Assembly: GCA_029204225.1 (NCBI GenBank)
Contig: CM055096.1
Coordinates: forward strand, 67,120,370-67,184,369
DNA length: 64,000 nucleotides
Direction: 5' to 3'
Source: Diphasiastrum complanatum
Taxonomy: Eukaryota; Streptophyta; Lycopodiopsida; Lycopodiales; Lycopodiaceae
Under the pieces are notes generated by a model that saw only the letters and a program-made list of their open reading frames with translations, had not been told where the DNA came from and made no database searches. This document shows positions 1-11,145 of this stretch, piece by piece. The translations under genes and the position numbers were made by a program. The first letter of the stretch is position 1, and every line of letters starts with the position of its first letter.

Positions 1-264
1 AAAAATAGCTTCAAAACAAGCTATCAAGCAAGATAAATGGATCAATCATGAGAGAGAACTTCCAAACTGAAATTGGATGTTCCTCACAAGTGTCTGAGCA
101 CCTGATTCTGTACAGTACCAGGTCAGACCCAATCAATGTCCTTTTGATCTCTTTTGATCCAAGATTGAACAAGATAGCTAGGAAAATGGGCCTTGACAAC
201 TTCTAGCTCAAGATTGATGAAATTTTTTTCACTTAGATGGATCAAAATGCATGGTAACCTTAGG
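1..264 (-). other. Probable leader of a minus-strand LTR element
   Basis: This stretch lies on the internal side of the primer site at 265-279, so on the minus strand it should be the untranslated leader of an LTR element that continues off the left edge. I see no conserved coding sequence in it; the short open frames are unremarkable for AT-rich DNA. This is inference from position. Confidence 0.4.
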
Positions 265-279
265 TAGGCTCTGATACCA
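265..279 (-). promoter_or_regulatory. Primer-binding site (tRNA-Met type)
   Basis: Read on the minus strand this is TGGTATCAGAGCCTA, the usual plant copia primer site complementary to the 3' end of initiator tRNA-Met. It directly follows an LTR ending in ACA at 280, which fixes the element's orientation as minus. Confidence 0.75.
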
Positions 280-1016
280 TGTTGCATTTCACACGTGTGG
301 ATTGTCCACAACATGTACTTGTGATCTCCTAAGATGTGTAGATGCACCAAGATCAAGACTAGATTGAGATTCAAAATCAATCTTAGATCCTATGGCAAAA
401 ACACACTACTACATGCATTCAATCACTTCCAACTCTCACTCACACATGTGGGAAGTATTCAGAAAATAATCTAAGTAAAAACAAGCTGCTCTCCTCGGAT
501 AGAGAGAGAAAATGCATCATGAGCTCTCGGGTAGAGAGAGAAAGCTAGAAATCCAATAACTCACAAAATCCATGAAATCACCAAATCAATTAGATTCAAA
601 ATGAGGAGTACAATGATAATATTAGGTCCACGAGCTACCACTATGCTTAACTATGATTGGACCATATTTTGTCACTTCTTGGTCCTATTGGATCATTGAT
701 CCATGCACCTCTTAATTCTATTGGACTATATTCAAGCACACCTCAATTTCCTATTGGACCTCACAAGGTTCCACCTCTAAATCCTATTGGACCTCTTGGA
801 ATTCATCAAACAAAAGCTTTACACTTGTCTACACTCTAATTGGCACATGTTTAGCCTCTTACTCTATTTTGGCTCAATAGTGGCATTACAAGTGGAAATG
901 CATAATTTGCCATCTATGCCAAATTTATTCCTATCAACATCCTACACCTAGATGCTTGATGTAAAAAACATAAGACCCCTATATCTAACATAGATAATCT
1001 TTTTCAATTCTTCACA
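280..1016 (-). repeat. LTR of a copia-like element (5' LTR, minus)
   Basis: On the minus strand the LTR runs from TGTGAAGAATTG (ending at 1016) to TGCAACA at 280, with a TG start and CA end, and is followed by the primer site. It contains paired CACACGTGTGG / CACATGTGGG motifs, two short (GA) tracts near 500 and 530, and repeated CCTATTGGACC units between 680 and 800. The same motifs in the same order, more diverged, occur in the LTR at 10378-11145, so the two are related. The LTR appears to have inserted into the leader of the copia fragment at 1017-1140. The start at 1016 is set by where similarity to the other family (38366 onward) resumes. Confidence 0.55.
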
Positions 1017-1830
1017 ATTTGGAGGCACAATCACTAGATTAGCAATTAGTAGCAAGGACAAAGCCAATACTACTCAAATCTAGGATTCTAGCTCGAGAAA
1101 ATCAAATCTAAAGCTCACTTTTGATTAGGCTATGATACCATGACAAAATTTTACAGCAAATTCAATCCCAATCAATCCTAAAAGTGATGGAGAAGGCACA
1201 AATCAAAGATCTAAATTCAAACTATGAGCTAGAATCAAGACTAGTTACCAAAACTAGCTAATTTGGCATTTAACTCCACAAAAGGGACATAGATTTGATC
1301 AAATACACAATATTAAAGTATAGCAAGCATACTAGACCTGTAATAAACTTAATTACCTTCCAAAACATGTAATCAATGCATAAAATCACTGAGATACAAT
1401 AGCTTTAACTCACCACTCACAAACAATGTTGATGGAAGTGAAAAAGCTTGATTTTTCTTCATATTTGAATGGAGATCCCATCACATCTTTATACATTTCA
1501 AGCTTGGATTTGAACATTTAGGGCTTCTCTAATCTTATCATACCCTAAACCTAACATATAACCTAATAGGTCATTGGATCCACCCTAATATGGGGTCAAG
1601 ATCTCAAGATCCAAAAACAATATAAAACATGCTATTTTTACGTCCTAAAATTTCTCTAGCCAATCTAAACACTCTTTGGCCTCATTTCAAAGATGCTATC
1701 CAATTGTATATGATGAATGAAGTTTTGGGAAAGCATCCCATGCTATGTGGCATCTATTTACATGGCCATCTTGCCAATTACCATGCATCTGACCAAAATT
1801 GGTCATGCTAGAGTTGTGAAATTTCAACAC
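1017..1830 (-). mobile_element. Copia fragment: leader, PBS and truncated LTR (minus)
   Basis: The minus strand reads LTR (1830 down to 1141, ending TTTTGTCA), a degenerate primer site TGGTATCATAGCCTA at 1126-1140, then about 110 bp of leader. It matches 37168-38480 on the plus strand, where the same LTR, primer site and leader occur, and it also matches the LTR at 8178-9240. Relative to those copies it lacks about 400 bp (equivalent to roughly 8400-8800). It abuts the Helitron-like element A at about 1830. Confidence 0.65.
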
Positions 1831-1869
1831 AGAACAAGAAAATGCTTTTTCGATTTTGATGTTAAATCG

Positions 1870-2640
1870 GTCAGGTATTTTTGTATTGTCAGGTTTTCCG
1901 AGAAGTGAAAAAATGCATCTGATAAAATATCTAACATTCTCGTTCAAAAAATGAACAAGTCTGTTCTGTTATGTGCCACAATAGGTGCAGTTGTGTCTAG
2001 GCCTAGTAAACGTTTATTAACAATGCACAACTTATTTTCGATTCCAGTTAATGCTTTATATATACAAAATCTGATGTCTACTAGCATACGTTACAAAACA
2101 ATACTTACTACTGATATTATTATTATCAACGAAATGTCTATGATGACTGCTCAAACGTTACATCTTGTCATACATCAAATAAATCAAGTAAAATCAAATC
2201 CATATCATGTGCCTTTCCAAACTTTCATCTTGTTATTAGTAGGCGATCATGCACAGTTGTCGACAATATGTAAACATAGAACCGATATCTTATGTTCAAT
2301 ATGCCACATCTCCACATCTTTATATTGGAAAATGGTGATTCAAATCCACTTGAATTATTCGATTCGACAATGGTCAGATGAGTTATATCTTTCATTTTTA
2401 AACACGTTAAGATCTAGGAAGCCAATGTTAGAATAAATCAATGATATATTGAATAAAGAAGTAATTTTAGAAGAAAAAATTCTTAAAATGATTAGTTCTA
2501 ACGTGACAATAATATGCACACACAACGAAAATGTCAAAATATATAACACATATGCATTAGAAAGAAATTAACACCTACAGATTTTGATCCAACACCAATC
2601 ATTGTAAATCAAACAAACAATTAATATTCACAATATAGTC
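1870..2640 (+). pseudogene. PIF1-type helicase fragment of the Helitron-like element
   Basis: This encodes part of a superfamily-1B (PIF1-like) DNA helicase, the motor half of a Helitron Rep-helicase. Visible motifs: a ruined Walker A at about 1893-1915 (PRSEKM where copy B has SGKTH), an ATIGA segment at about 1978, Walker B DIIIINEMSM at about 2113-2142, and motif III LLVGDHAQL at about 2236-2262. The frame is open from 1951 to 2433, then stops. A deletion at about 2565 removes roughly 480 bp present in copy B (32410-32890), including helicase motifs V and VI upstream sequence. The tail (PTPIIVNQTNN-like, near 2600) rejoins the copy B C-terminus. Acceptance as PIF1-like is firm; function is lost. 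Confidence 0.8.
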
Positions 2641-2879
2641 CTATTCTACCATATGTTAATCTTTCTAATATATTATGTTGATGTTCATTGTTTTGAAAAT
2701 ATAATATCCAAAATATTTCATTTCTAATTTTTCAATTCTATTTGGAAGCAGACATCTGATATGGCATTACAAGAACTTTTACAAGCCGAAAAGGTACATT
2801 GTTATGAACATCATGAATCATTTTTTATGATCGAATAAAGTATCTAAAAGAATAGTGCTTTTAAATATTCAAAATTCAA

Positions 2880-4102
2880 AATTTAATTATAATAATAACC
2901 TTTATGATGAAATCTTCTGAAAGTTAAAAAAAAAAAACTCAAAAACTGCAAACTTCGACATTTAAAGATATTGAAGAATTGTGAATTTATCCTACGACGC
3001 GACAAATGTTCCTGTTAAATGTCTGTGAAATAGACACCAAACAATACAAAGACGAGTTTCAAAATAGTTAGACTATGAGTATGAATATTACAAGACACAA
3101 ACGTGTAAGAGAAGCGTATATGCATGAACATCACGGAGATCCTATAGAAGGTAAAAAATCACATCTATTTTTTTTAATTTATTTTTCATTGTATTCTTTT
3201 TAATCGTTTATGACATATGAAAATCATATCATTTTTATAACATATTTGAACTTTTCAGAGTTTTTGAAATACTTTTATAAATTGTTTTTCATTGCGATCC
3301 CGGATTCGATCAAGACGAATAGGTCGGTGATGCAACATTTCGAAGCACATCCTGACAAAGATTATCATGCAATACGTAAGCTATATTTCTGTTATAACAT
3401 TTTCATTTCAGAATGGAAAACTATGTCTCGAACAGAATTGAATGTCATCAACATAGATTTGGGGAGACAACTTGGCCATCTCTCTGACGTAGGAGCTCGA
3501 CTGACAGGACGGTCCTATTACAATTGAAAATGTTTTGAAGATCTTGGAACGAGAAGCTACCAACATATTTATAACGACAACAACTGACAACATCAGGTTC
3601 ACATATTTTAATCATTGTAATGTACAGTTTGCCTACAATGGATTTAATATACATACTTGCAACTAACAAATAACAGGTGATAACTCTCGAATCTTCACAA
3701 CCGATATCACAATGATCTTCCTCCAGAAAATAGGTATGTCAAGTTAACGCTATTTTTTTGTTCGAAATAGATATTCTTCTGTCATAAAAAAAAACATTAA
3801 TTTTTAATATTCTACACAAGATCTGACACCGCCACCACCACTGAAACGACCACGAGCAAGTTCTTCACAATCTTCAAAATAGTCTCTTGAACAGACAAGC
3901 TAGTCTACATCAGCCAAACAACAGATTTTGACAGACGCATGCGACAACATGCCCATTTTGAAGATGGGGTGGTCTATGACATGACTTGTGGTCATTTTTT
4001 TGATCATTTTGAAGTTCGGATATCAGAAATGGTTAATGATTCTTCGATTGCAAATAGATTAGAAAAAATGTATATCAAAATATTTAGATCTCAAAAAATA
4101 TG
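2880..4102 (+). pseudogene. Multi-exon GIY-YIG gene, left arm of A (decayed)
   Basis: A row of short coding stretches has canonical-looking borders. One runs to about 3150 and ends IEG before a GTAAAA donor. One runs from a TTTTCAG acceptor at about 3258 to a GTAAGC donor at about 3376 (IPDSIKTNRSVMQHFEAHPD, with DYHAIR shortly after). One starts after TTTCAG at about 3411. A small one lies at about 3678-3731. The last starts at about 3822 and carries the GIY-YIG region. In this arm the key motifs are damaged: TIFKI replaces TIYEI, a stop follows FKIVS, and YIS replaces YTG; the tail NDSSIANRLEKMYIKIFR is kept. Exon borders are inferred from GT/AG and from agreement with the other three arms. 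The upstream exons resemble no family I can name. Confidence 0.6.
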
Positions 4103-4496
4103 AGTTTGTAATAACTTAAGTAGTCGTCCATCACTCTCGCGCAAATACTGAAACGTCGATTTTACATATAAAATTTTTTGGCACATTTTATTGATTCGTG
4201 ATCTTAATAAATTCAAAATTTTAATTTAATTATCTATAAATTCTTCTGCGATATTTTTAATAATTTTGTATTTTTCTCTTTAAATGATATAGAGTTCTTA
4301 TTTTACGTTTATGAAAACCACGATTTTGTCAAGATATTCAAACTCAGTTGAACAATGTTGTCATTAGCAATCAAAATTAGTTAAAAGATATTATTGATTG
4401 TCAACTATTTCAATTCCGACATTGTTCTTTATCATTATTGATTGGAATGTTTTAATCTTCTAAAAAAATCTCAAAACACATGAACATGTAATTTTT

Positions 4497-4519
4497 GTAA
4501 TCACTAACTGTGTGATTAC
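4497..4519 (+). other. Small hairpin in the subterminal region
   Basis: GTAATCAC, a 7-nt loop, GTGATTAC: a perfect 8-bp stem. The same hairpin is kept in the left arm of copy B (about 30328-30350) and is degenerate in the right arms. Helitrons carry a subterminal 3' hairpin, so this may be one, but no CTRR-type end follows and the role is a guess. Confidence 0.3.
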
Positions 4520-5330
4520 AGATATCTTTTTGACAATGACATTTCTATATTTAATAGACACATAGATCATGCTTTTGTACTTTGTTATTTAGTGTTCCTT
4601 TTCAAAATACAAGATTTTTTAATTTACAACATAACGACATCAAACATACATGAGTCGAATACAAAATTCAGTTATCATTACGACATGTAATTCACTCTTT
4701 ACAATTTTTGTTTGACTCAAATTGGGTTAAACATAAGTTGTAAAGAGCGAATTGCATGTCATAATGATAATTGAATGTTGTATTCGACCCATGTATGTTT
4801 GATGTCGTTATGTTGTAACTTAAAAGAAATTGCATTTTGAAAAGGAACATGAAATAACAAACTACAAAAGCATTATGTATGTGTGTATCAAACATAGAAA
4901 TGTCATTATAAAAAAAGTACTTGTAATCACACAGTTTGTAATTCAAAAATGTGTTTTGGATATTTCAAATCAATAATGATCAAGAACAATGTCAGAATTG
5001 AAATAGTTGGTAGCTGATAATATCTTTTAACTAATTTTCACTGTCAATGACAACATTGTTCAATTGAGTTTGAATATCTTGACAAAATCATGGTTTCTAT
5101 AAACGTAAAATAAAAACTCTATATCATTTAAAGGAAAAAATACAAAGTTAATGAAAAAATCGTAGAAGAATTCATAGATAACTAAATTAAAATTACAAAT
5201 TTATATTAAAATTACAAATCGATAAAATGTGCCAAAAATTTTCAAATGTAAGATCAACGTTTCAAATACCAGTAACTTGTGCAAAAGCAATGGACGACTA
5301 CTTAAGTTATTACAAAAGCTCGTATTTTTT

Positions 5331-5605
5331 TTATCTAAATATTTTAATATACATTTTTTCTAATCTATCTGCAATCGAAGAATCATTAACAATTTCTAAT
5401 GTCCGATTTTCAAAATGATCAAAAAAATCGCTGCAAGTCTTGTCATAGACCATCTCTTTCGGTGGTCTATGAGCATGTTGTCGCATGCGTCTGTCAAAAT
5501 CTGTTGTTTGGCCGGTGTAGATTAGCTTGCCTATTCGAGAGACTATTTCGTAGATTGTGAAGAACTTTCCCATAGTCGTTTCGGTGACAGTGGCGGTGTC
5601 AGATC
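5331..5605 (-). CDS. GIY-YIG nuclease-domain exon, best preserved copy
   Basis: Last exon of the Helitron-like element's second gene, on the minus strand. A splice acceptor (CGCAG, 5606-5610) precedes SDTATVTETT and then MGKFFTIYEIVSRIGKL. The GIY motif corresponds to TIYEI, and the YIG motif to IYTGQTTDFDRRMRQHAH, with the conserved arginine pair and histidine of the GIY-YIG fold following. The exon ends NDSSIADRLEKMYIKIFR and a stop. The start Met at 5573 lies inside the exon, so the true protein begins in upstream exons. GIY-YIG domains cut DNA, for example in UvrC, homing endonucleases and Penelope-like elements. A catalytic glutamate downstream is not obvious: candidates lie in the KEMVYD and ENRTLEIV stretches. 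The frame is open while the other three copies are broken, so this arm is the least damaged. Confidence 0.7.
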
Positions 5606-6040
5606 CTGCGAAGAATATTAAAAATTAATGATTTTTTTTTATGATAGAAGAATATCTATTTTGAGCAGAAAAATAGCGTTAACTTGACATACTTCATTGC
5701 TAGAAGAAGATCGTTGTGATATCGGTTGTAGAGATTCGAGATTTATCACATGTTATTTGTTAGTTGCAAGTTTGTGTATAAAATGCATTGTAGGCAAACT
5801 GTACATTAGAATGATTAAAAGATATGAATCTGATGCGTGTTAGTTGTTGTCATAATCGATGTGTTGGTAGTTTCTTGTTCCAAGATCTTCAAAATGTTTT
5901 CAATTATGATAGGACCATCTGTAAGTCGAGCTCCTATGTCGGAGAGGTGGCCAAGTTGTCTCTCCAGGTCTGTGTTGATGGTTCAATTTTGCCCGAGACA
6001 TAGTTTTTCAATCTAACATAAAAATGTTATAACCAATCGT

Positions 6041-6230
6041 TCTGATCGCTCCATTAACTATTCCATTTGTTATGTCTAGATTATGGTTTTTCACAAATCT
6101 TGATATTCTTTTGTTTTAAATCATCCATCAACATATGACATAAATTGTCTTACTTTTTTTGAAAAAGGTTTTCTTTCGCGATTCTATGTCTTTCAATTCA
6201 CGTTCGTTTTGTTTCTAATTGTATTTTTTA
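6041..6230 (-). pseudogene. Rep-helicase remnants left after internal deletion
   Basis: Two scraps are joined on the minus strand. 6041-6088 encodes NLDITNGIVNGAI, the helicase segment found in copy B at about 32705-32754. 6089-6228 encodes the N-terminal stretch around LETKRT..ERHRIA and NIKICEKP, which in copy B is at about 35766-35909. About 3 kb between them is gone. A stop interrupts the N-terminal scrap. Confidence 0.7.
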
Positions 6231-7478
6231 CTAGGCAATTGACCGTGTGTTTTGAATTCTAAGCAAACAATTACTTTATTCTATTTTTTCGAAAGTTGTT
6301 TATGCTAGGTATTCAATGCAAATCGATATTATTTGCTTTATGCCATAACACGAGACTTGTAGTGCGAATTGATATTATTCGCCTCATGTTAAAACACGAA
6401 ATTCCTAACTTTTCCTGATGCAAATTTAAACTATGGAAATAAACAACGAGAGATGAAACAATCATAATGTGTTAGTCATTGTCAAAAAGAAACAAACTAA
6501 AAAACATTTACTGAAAAAAATAATTTCGTACGAAATTTTGTTTGAGATAAAATTGTATGTGTCTTAAAAAAACAATCGACTTCTACTAAAATAACAAATT
6601 AAAATTCATAACATTGCAGTTGTACGATTTATTGAATTTTCTAAGAAAAACAATATTGGAATAAAAAACAATGATTAATTTTCAATATTCTCTAATTGAT
6701 AGGAATTCTAAATGCAATATAGATAATTCTCAGAACAATTTCATATAAGATGCAATTGATATAGAAGGATTGTCGAAGTTCAAAATGCAAAATATTCTCC
6801 AAAATCGACAATATTGGGAAATCATGACATGTATTGAGCTATCTCCCAATCCTGAAAACGACATGAGCTATTGTAATATCAATTGTTGATAACCGAATTG
6901 TGCAAAGAGCTCGGTAAATACTTTCTAAAATCCCTACTATTCTACTTCCCACACATCGCTACTATTAGGTGGTACCAACTACCAACGGTACGTGAGGATT
7001 TTGTACTGTACAATCTTACTACCCGATGCCATTGGAAGTATGATAAGGCTATAGAATTCAGGTAATTAATGACTAAGTTGTAAGCAGCGTGAGATAGTTT
7101 CTTAGACTTGTGGACATATGAGATGAAATATTTTTAATTGTCTCAAAATGATATCAATAAATTGCATGCACATTTGGTTTCAGACTTCTAGGCCTACTAC
7201 AGGTTCTATGGAATGTGACCGTACACTTATATGCTTTTCAATATTTTTGCAGTTCATTTCCAGCAACTTTTCAGTTTTATCATTGTATAAGTTACATACT
7301 TATTTACTTGTCCGCATATGAACTGAGCTCCCATTTTGTATTGTACTGTACATGTTTTGTGTGATGCACCACTGGTGCCCAATAGGGGATAGGGGATCCG
7401 ATGCTTCTGGATACATTATATATGTATCGATATATCCAAATATGCATATTTGTCAAGAATTGCTTGCGCTTTGACATG
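6231..7478. repeat. Right flank of A, duplicated next to B
   Basis: Runs parallel to 35910-37167 at high identity with only small indels. It may be part of the element or host sequence duplicated with it. Apart from the short frame at 6883-7065 I see no gene. Several short AT-rich inverted stretches occur but no TG..CA-bounded element. Confidence 0.7.
6883..7065 (+). CDS. Short conserved reading frame, unknown
   Basis: A 60-residue frame kept almost unchanged in the second block at 36570-36752 (two residue differences seen: I3M and T35M, with some synonymous changes). Its end is followed by ATTCAGGTAATTA, which resembles an exon-end donor, so it could be a captured exon rather than a whole gene. 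It is rich in aromatic and basic residues (FYFPHIATIRWYQLP, NLTTRCHWKYD). I recognise no domain. Start choice is simply the first ATG. It could equally be a chance frame preserved by recent duplication. Confidence 0.3.
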   Translation: MLITELCKELGKYFLKSLLFYFPHIATIRWYQLPTVREDFVLYNLTTRCHWKYDKAIEFR

Positions 7479-8177
<699 letters not shown>

Positions 8178-9240
8178 GACAAACCTATTTTATTTAGATT
8201 AAAACCCAATTAATTTAAATATGATGATGAAGATGACTTTTAATATTAAAATTTCACAATTCTAGCTTGACCACTTTTGGTCACATGCATTGTAATTGGC
8301 AAGATGGCCATGTAAATAGATGCCACACACGCCAAATCACATAGGATGCTTTCCAATAAGTTCATTCCTCATATTACATTGTGAGAGCATCTTTGAATCT
8401 AGAGAATATATGAACCCAAAAAGGCCCTTTAAGGAACACCATGTAGGAGACAAAAGTAATAAAAAGCTATTAAAATACTATTTTCAAAATTTCTTCAGGC
8501 ATATGCCCGCCTATTTTCAATGCAAATCATTACAAATATTGTAATCACATAAAAAATAACTGATGCTTAGCCACAGTTAAATACAAGTATTGAAACATTG
8601 AAATGTTTCTCTCAAGATTTGAAAACATTCATAAAGATTGAAACGCATCACTTTTATTGACAATCTTGCTCATCCATCCACAAAGGGGAGCTATCTCTCT
8701 CATCCATAAGGAGATCAATGCTCAACAAGCCACAAGGAGAGTTTTTCATCATAGGGGATCCATGCTCATCCACATGGTGATGATTCAATCAATTAACAAT
8801 GAGGCAAAAATGTGTTTGGATAGGCTAGAGAAATTCTAGGATCTAAAAATAGCATGTTTTACATTGTTTTTGGATCTCGAGATCTTGACCCCAAGTTAGG
8901 GTGGATCCAATGACCTATTAGGGTAGATGTTAGGGTTAGGTTATGATAAGTACAGAGATGCCCTAAAACATTCAGATCCAAGCTTGAAATGTATAAATGT
9001 ATGATGGGATCTCCATCCAAATATGAAGAAAAATCGAGTTTTTGCACTTCTATCAACATTGTCTTTTGGTGGCGAGTTCTAGCTATTGGATGTGAGTGTT
9101 TTTATGCATTAATTGCTTGGTTAGGAAGGTACTGAACCTATTTACAGGTCTGAGAAGCTTGCTGTACTTTATTTTGGTTCATTAGATCAAATCTATGTGC
9201 CTAATGTGGAGTTAAATGCGCAATCCATTATGCCTATGTG
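8178..9240 (+). repeat. Copia LTR copy (plus), truncated 3' end
   Basis: Matches 37168-38240 closely, including GGCAAGATGGCCATG near 8300, the CATCCATAAGGAGATC stretch near 8704 and the TTTGGATCTCGAGATCTTGA stretch near 8871. Similarity stops at about 9240, before the LTR end and primer site seen at 38341-38365. It shares the orientation of the B-block copy, and an inverted copy sits on the other side of the palindrome at 1141-1830. Confidence 0.65.
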
Positions 9241-9244
9241 TCAA

Positions 9245-9266
9245 ATATATATATATATATATATAT
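9245..9266 (+). repeat. (AT)n microsatellite
   Basis: Eleven AT repeats at the broken end of the preceding LTR copy. Confidence 0.95.
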
Positions 9267-10377
9267 TATATAGATTGTAAAAGTCATAGATGTCACTATC
9301 CGCAAATGTAGTCACTATAGAATATTGAGAAACAATGTGCATTAAAACCAAAATTATGCCAGCAGACAATGCATAACAAGTCTCAAAACTTAAAATGTAA
9401 ACAAAATAAGAATCAACATTATGCTAGCAGGTACTGAGTAACAGATGGCAATAATCAAAATGTAAATAGATTGTAAACTTTGAAAATATGTGAGAAAGAT
9501 ATGAGCTAAGTATGAACACTTCAACAAGCAGGAACATGTGCGAAGAACTTCAAGTTCTAATGTGTACCAAACACAATGACACTTTCAATTTTCAGTAAAT
9601 GTATAATACCATTTTTGTACTGATACTTTGCAAGTAATCAAACCAAATAGAACTAATTCAAGCAAGTAAATTGCAAGCAATCAATTGAAAATGATGCACA
9701 AATGAAAATGAAAGTCATGCCAAGAAGCGATGAGTAACAGACATGAAACAGAATGCAAACGATGCGAGCTCCGAAGAGCTTTGTGAAAGATATGAGCCAA
9801 ATTCGAATATTTCAACAAATAGCCTCGTTTGCAAAAAATTAAGTGTTCATACTATTTCACAAAGTTTTGAAATTATTCAATCTGTACACATGTATTAATG
9901 TTTTGAATAGTTATAAGTAGACTCAAATTTTAGATTTGTAATAACTTTGTGTTGTTATCTAATATACGTAGTAACTCTAACAATTCACTTTTTACCATAA
10001 GAAAATATCATGAAAAGACGACCAGTGTTGATGTCCAAACAATCTGTATCGAGTTTCAACTTCTGTCATGAATCAATGTCTTTTCTCATAAATCTATTAT
10101 TGTCGAATTTGTTTTTGATTGATCTATGTGGTTGCTAATATGAATAGTATAGTCCTATCTATGCACTTACCTATAGATCATAATATGCTATGAAAATGTA
10201 TTTTGAATTCGAAATTTATATGCATGTATTAACAATCTGAAAGCATATAAGTAGCCACAGACCTTAGAGTTGTAATTAGTTACTGATATTTCTTAATATA
10301 CATAAAAACTCTAGGAATTCATTTAATATTTCAACAAACTTTTTTTTTTCGATTTAAATCTACAAAAACATTAAAAA
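9267..10377. other. No gene seen; degenerate local repeats
   Basis: AT-rich sequence without a supportable gene. Three loosely similar units (about 9357, 9421 and 9717: ATGC.AGCAG..., TGAGTAACAGA, AATGTAAAC-like words) and another pair (about 9890-9990 and 10215-10320: GTATTAA...TATAAGTAG...TTGTAAT...TAATATAC...ACTCTA) suggest old tandem duplications. Confidence 0.4.
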
Positions 10378-11145
10378 AATTGATCTCCTAAGCAATGCTT
10401 TTGCACTTTAGATCAACTATTGATTGAAAACCAAGATCAATGTCAAATTCTAAGGAATAGAGGCAAATCTACATGCATACATTCATAACCAAAGGTGTTT
10501 TACACATGTGGAAAAGCTTCATGACAAACCTAAGGCAAAATAAGCTCCTCTCCTCGGGGAGAGAGAGAATAGACCAATTTTGCCTTTTGGTAGAGAGAGA
10601 AGAAAATACACACAAAATTGAGAGATCTCCAAATTGACTAAAAATCTCACATTAGAACTCATCAAAGCACATATAAAACTCATGGAGATCCATGCTTCAA
10701 TCCTATTGGACCTCTTAAACATAGCCTCTCTAACCCTATTAAATGAGTGATGCAACATCCCTTACTTTTGATTGGACCCTTCCAACAAATATCTCTCTTA
10801 TGATTGGACCCTTTGACTTATGCCAACACATTGACTTGATTACTCATCAAATTACATCTACACGTGTCACAATCATAACTAGCTCTACCTATGTCATATT
10901 TGACTTTTGGCCTAATGATGACAAGACATGTGGATCTCTAATGCCAAAATTGGCTCTATTAACTAGTGACACCTAGATGCTTGACCATAAAACTTTATGA
11001 ACCCCTAAAGTCAACATTATAAACTATTTCGAACTATTTTACACATGTGGAAACATGATCCACACGTGTAAAATGTATTCACAAACATAAAACATAAAAC
11101 ATAAAACATAAAATTGCCAAGCTAGATTTTTGCAAATTTTTCACA
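10378..11145 (-). repeat. LTR of a copia-like element (3' LTR, minus)
   Basis: On the minus strand it starts TGTGAAAAATTTGC at 11145, directly after a polypurine tract (GAGGAGGAG, 11146-11154), so it is the 3' LTR of the fragment at 11146-11677. It shares word order with the LTR at 280-1016 (GATCTCCTAAG, CTCTCCTCGG..GAGAGAGA, CCTATTGGACC, CACCTAGATGCTTGA). It contains four ACATAAA units at about 11089-11118. The left end is set only by loss of similarity. Confidence 0.5.

Larger units (their letters stand above)
3380..6040. repeat. Long palindrome A, centre at 4721
   Basis: The two arms are inverted copies that meet with no spacer: TGTTTGACTCAA (ending 4720) faces TTGGGTTAAACA (from 4722). 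Pairing can be followed outward on both sides through the GIY-YIG exon to at least 3380 on the left and 6040 on the right, with scattered substitutions and small indels. Arm-specific differences are shared with copy B: ATACAAG and GAGTCGAATACAAAATTC in both left arms, ATGCAAT and GGGTCGAATACAACATTC in both right arms. The palindrome therefore formed before A and B were duplicated. Confidence 0.85.
1831..6230. mobile_element. Helitron-like element A, tail-to-tail palindrome
   Basis: The left arm (plus) carries a PIF1-type helicase fragment, then a multi-exon gene with a degenerate GIY-YIG domain. The right arm (minus) carries the same gene with the best preserved GIY-YIG exon, then small scraps of the helicase C-terminus and the Rep/helicase N-terminus. 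Copy B (28668-35909) shows what was lost: relative to B, the right arm has two internal deletions (junctions near 6041 and 6088) that remove almost all of the Rep-helicase gene. The element is dead in this copy. True termini were not identified; 1831 is where the copia LTR stops and 6230 is where the Rep N-terminus frame ends. Confidence 0.7.

Noticed and set aside
3822-4102. A Penelope-like retroelement, because of the GIY-YIG domain
   Set aside because: No reverse transcriptase is found near any of the four GIY-YIG copies, whereas Helitron Rep and helicase are.
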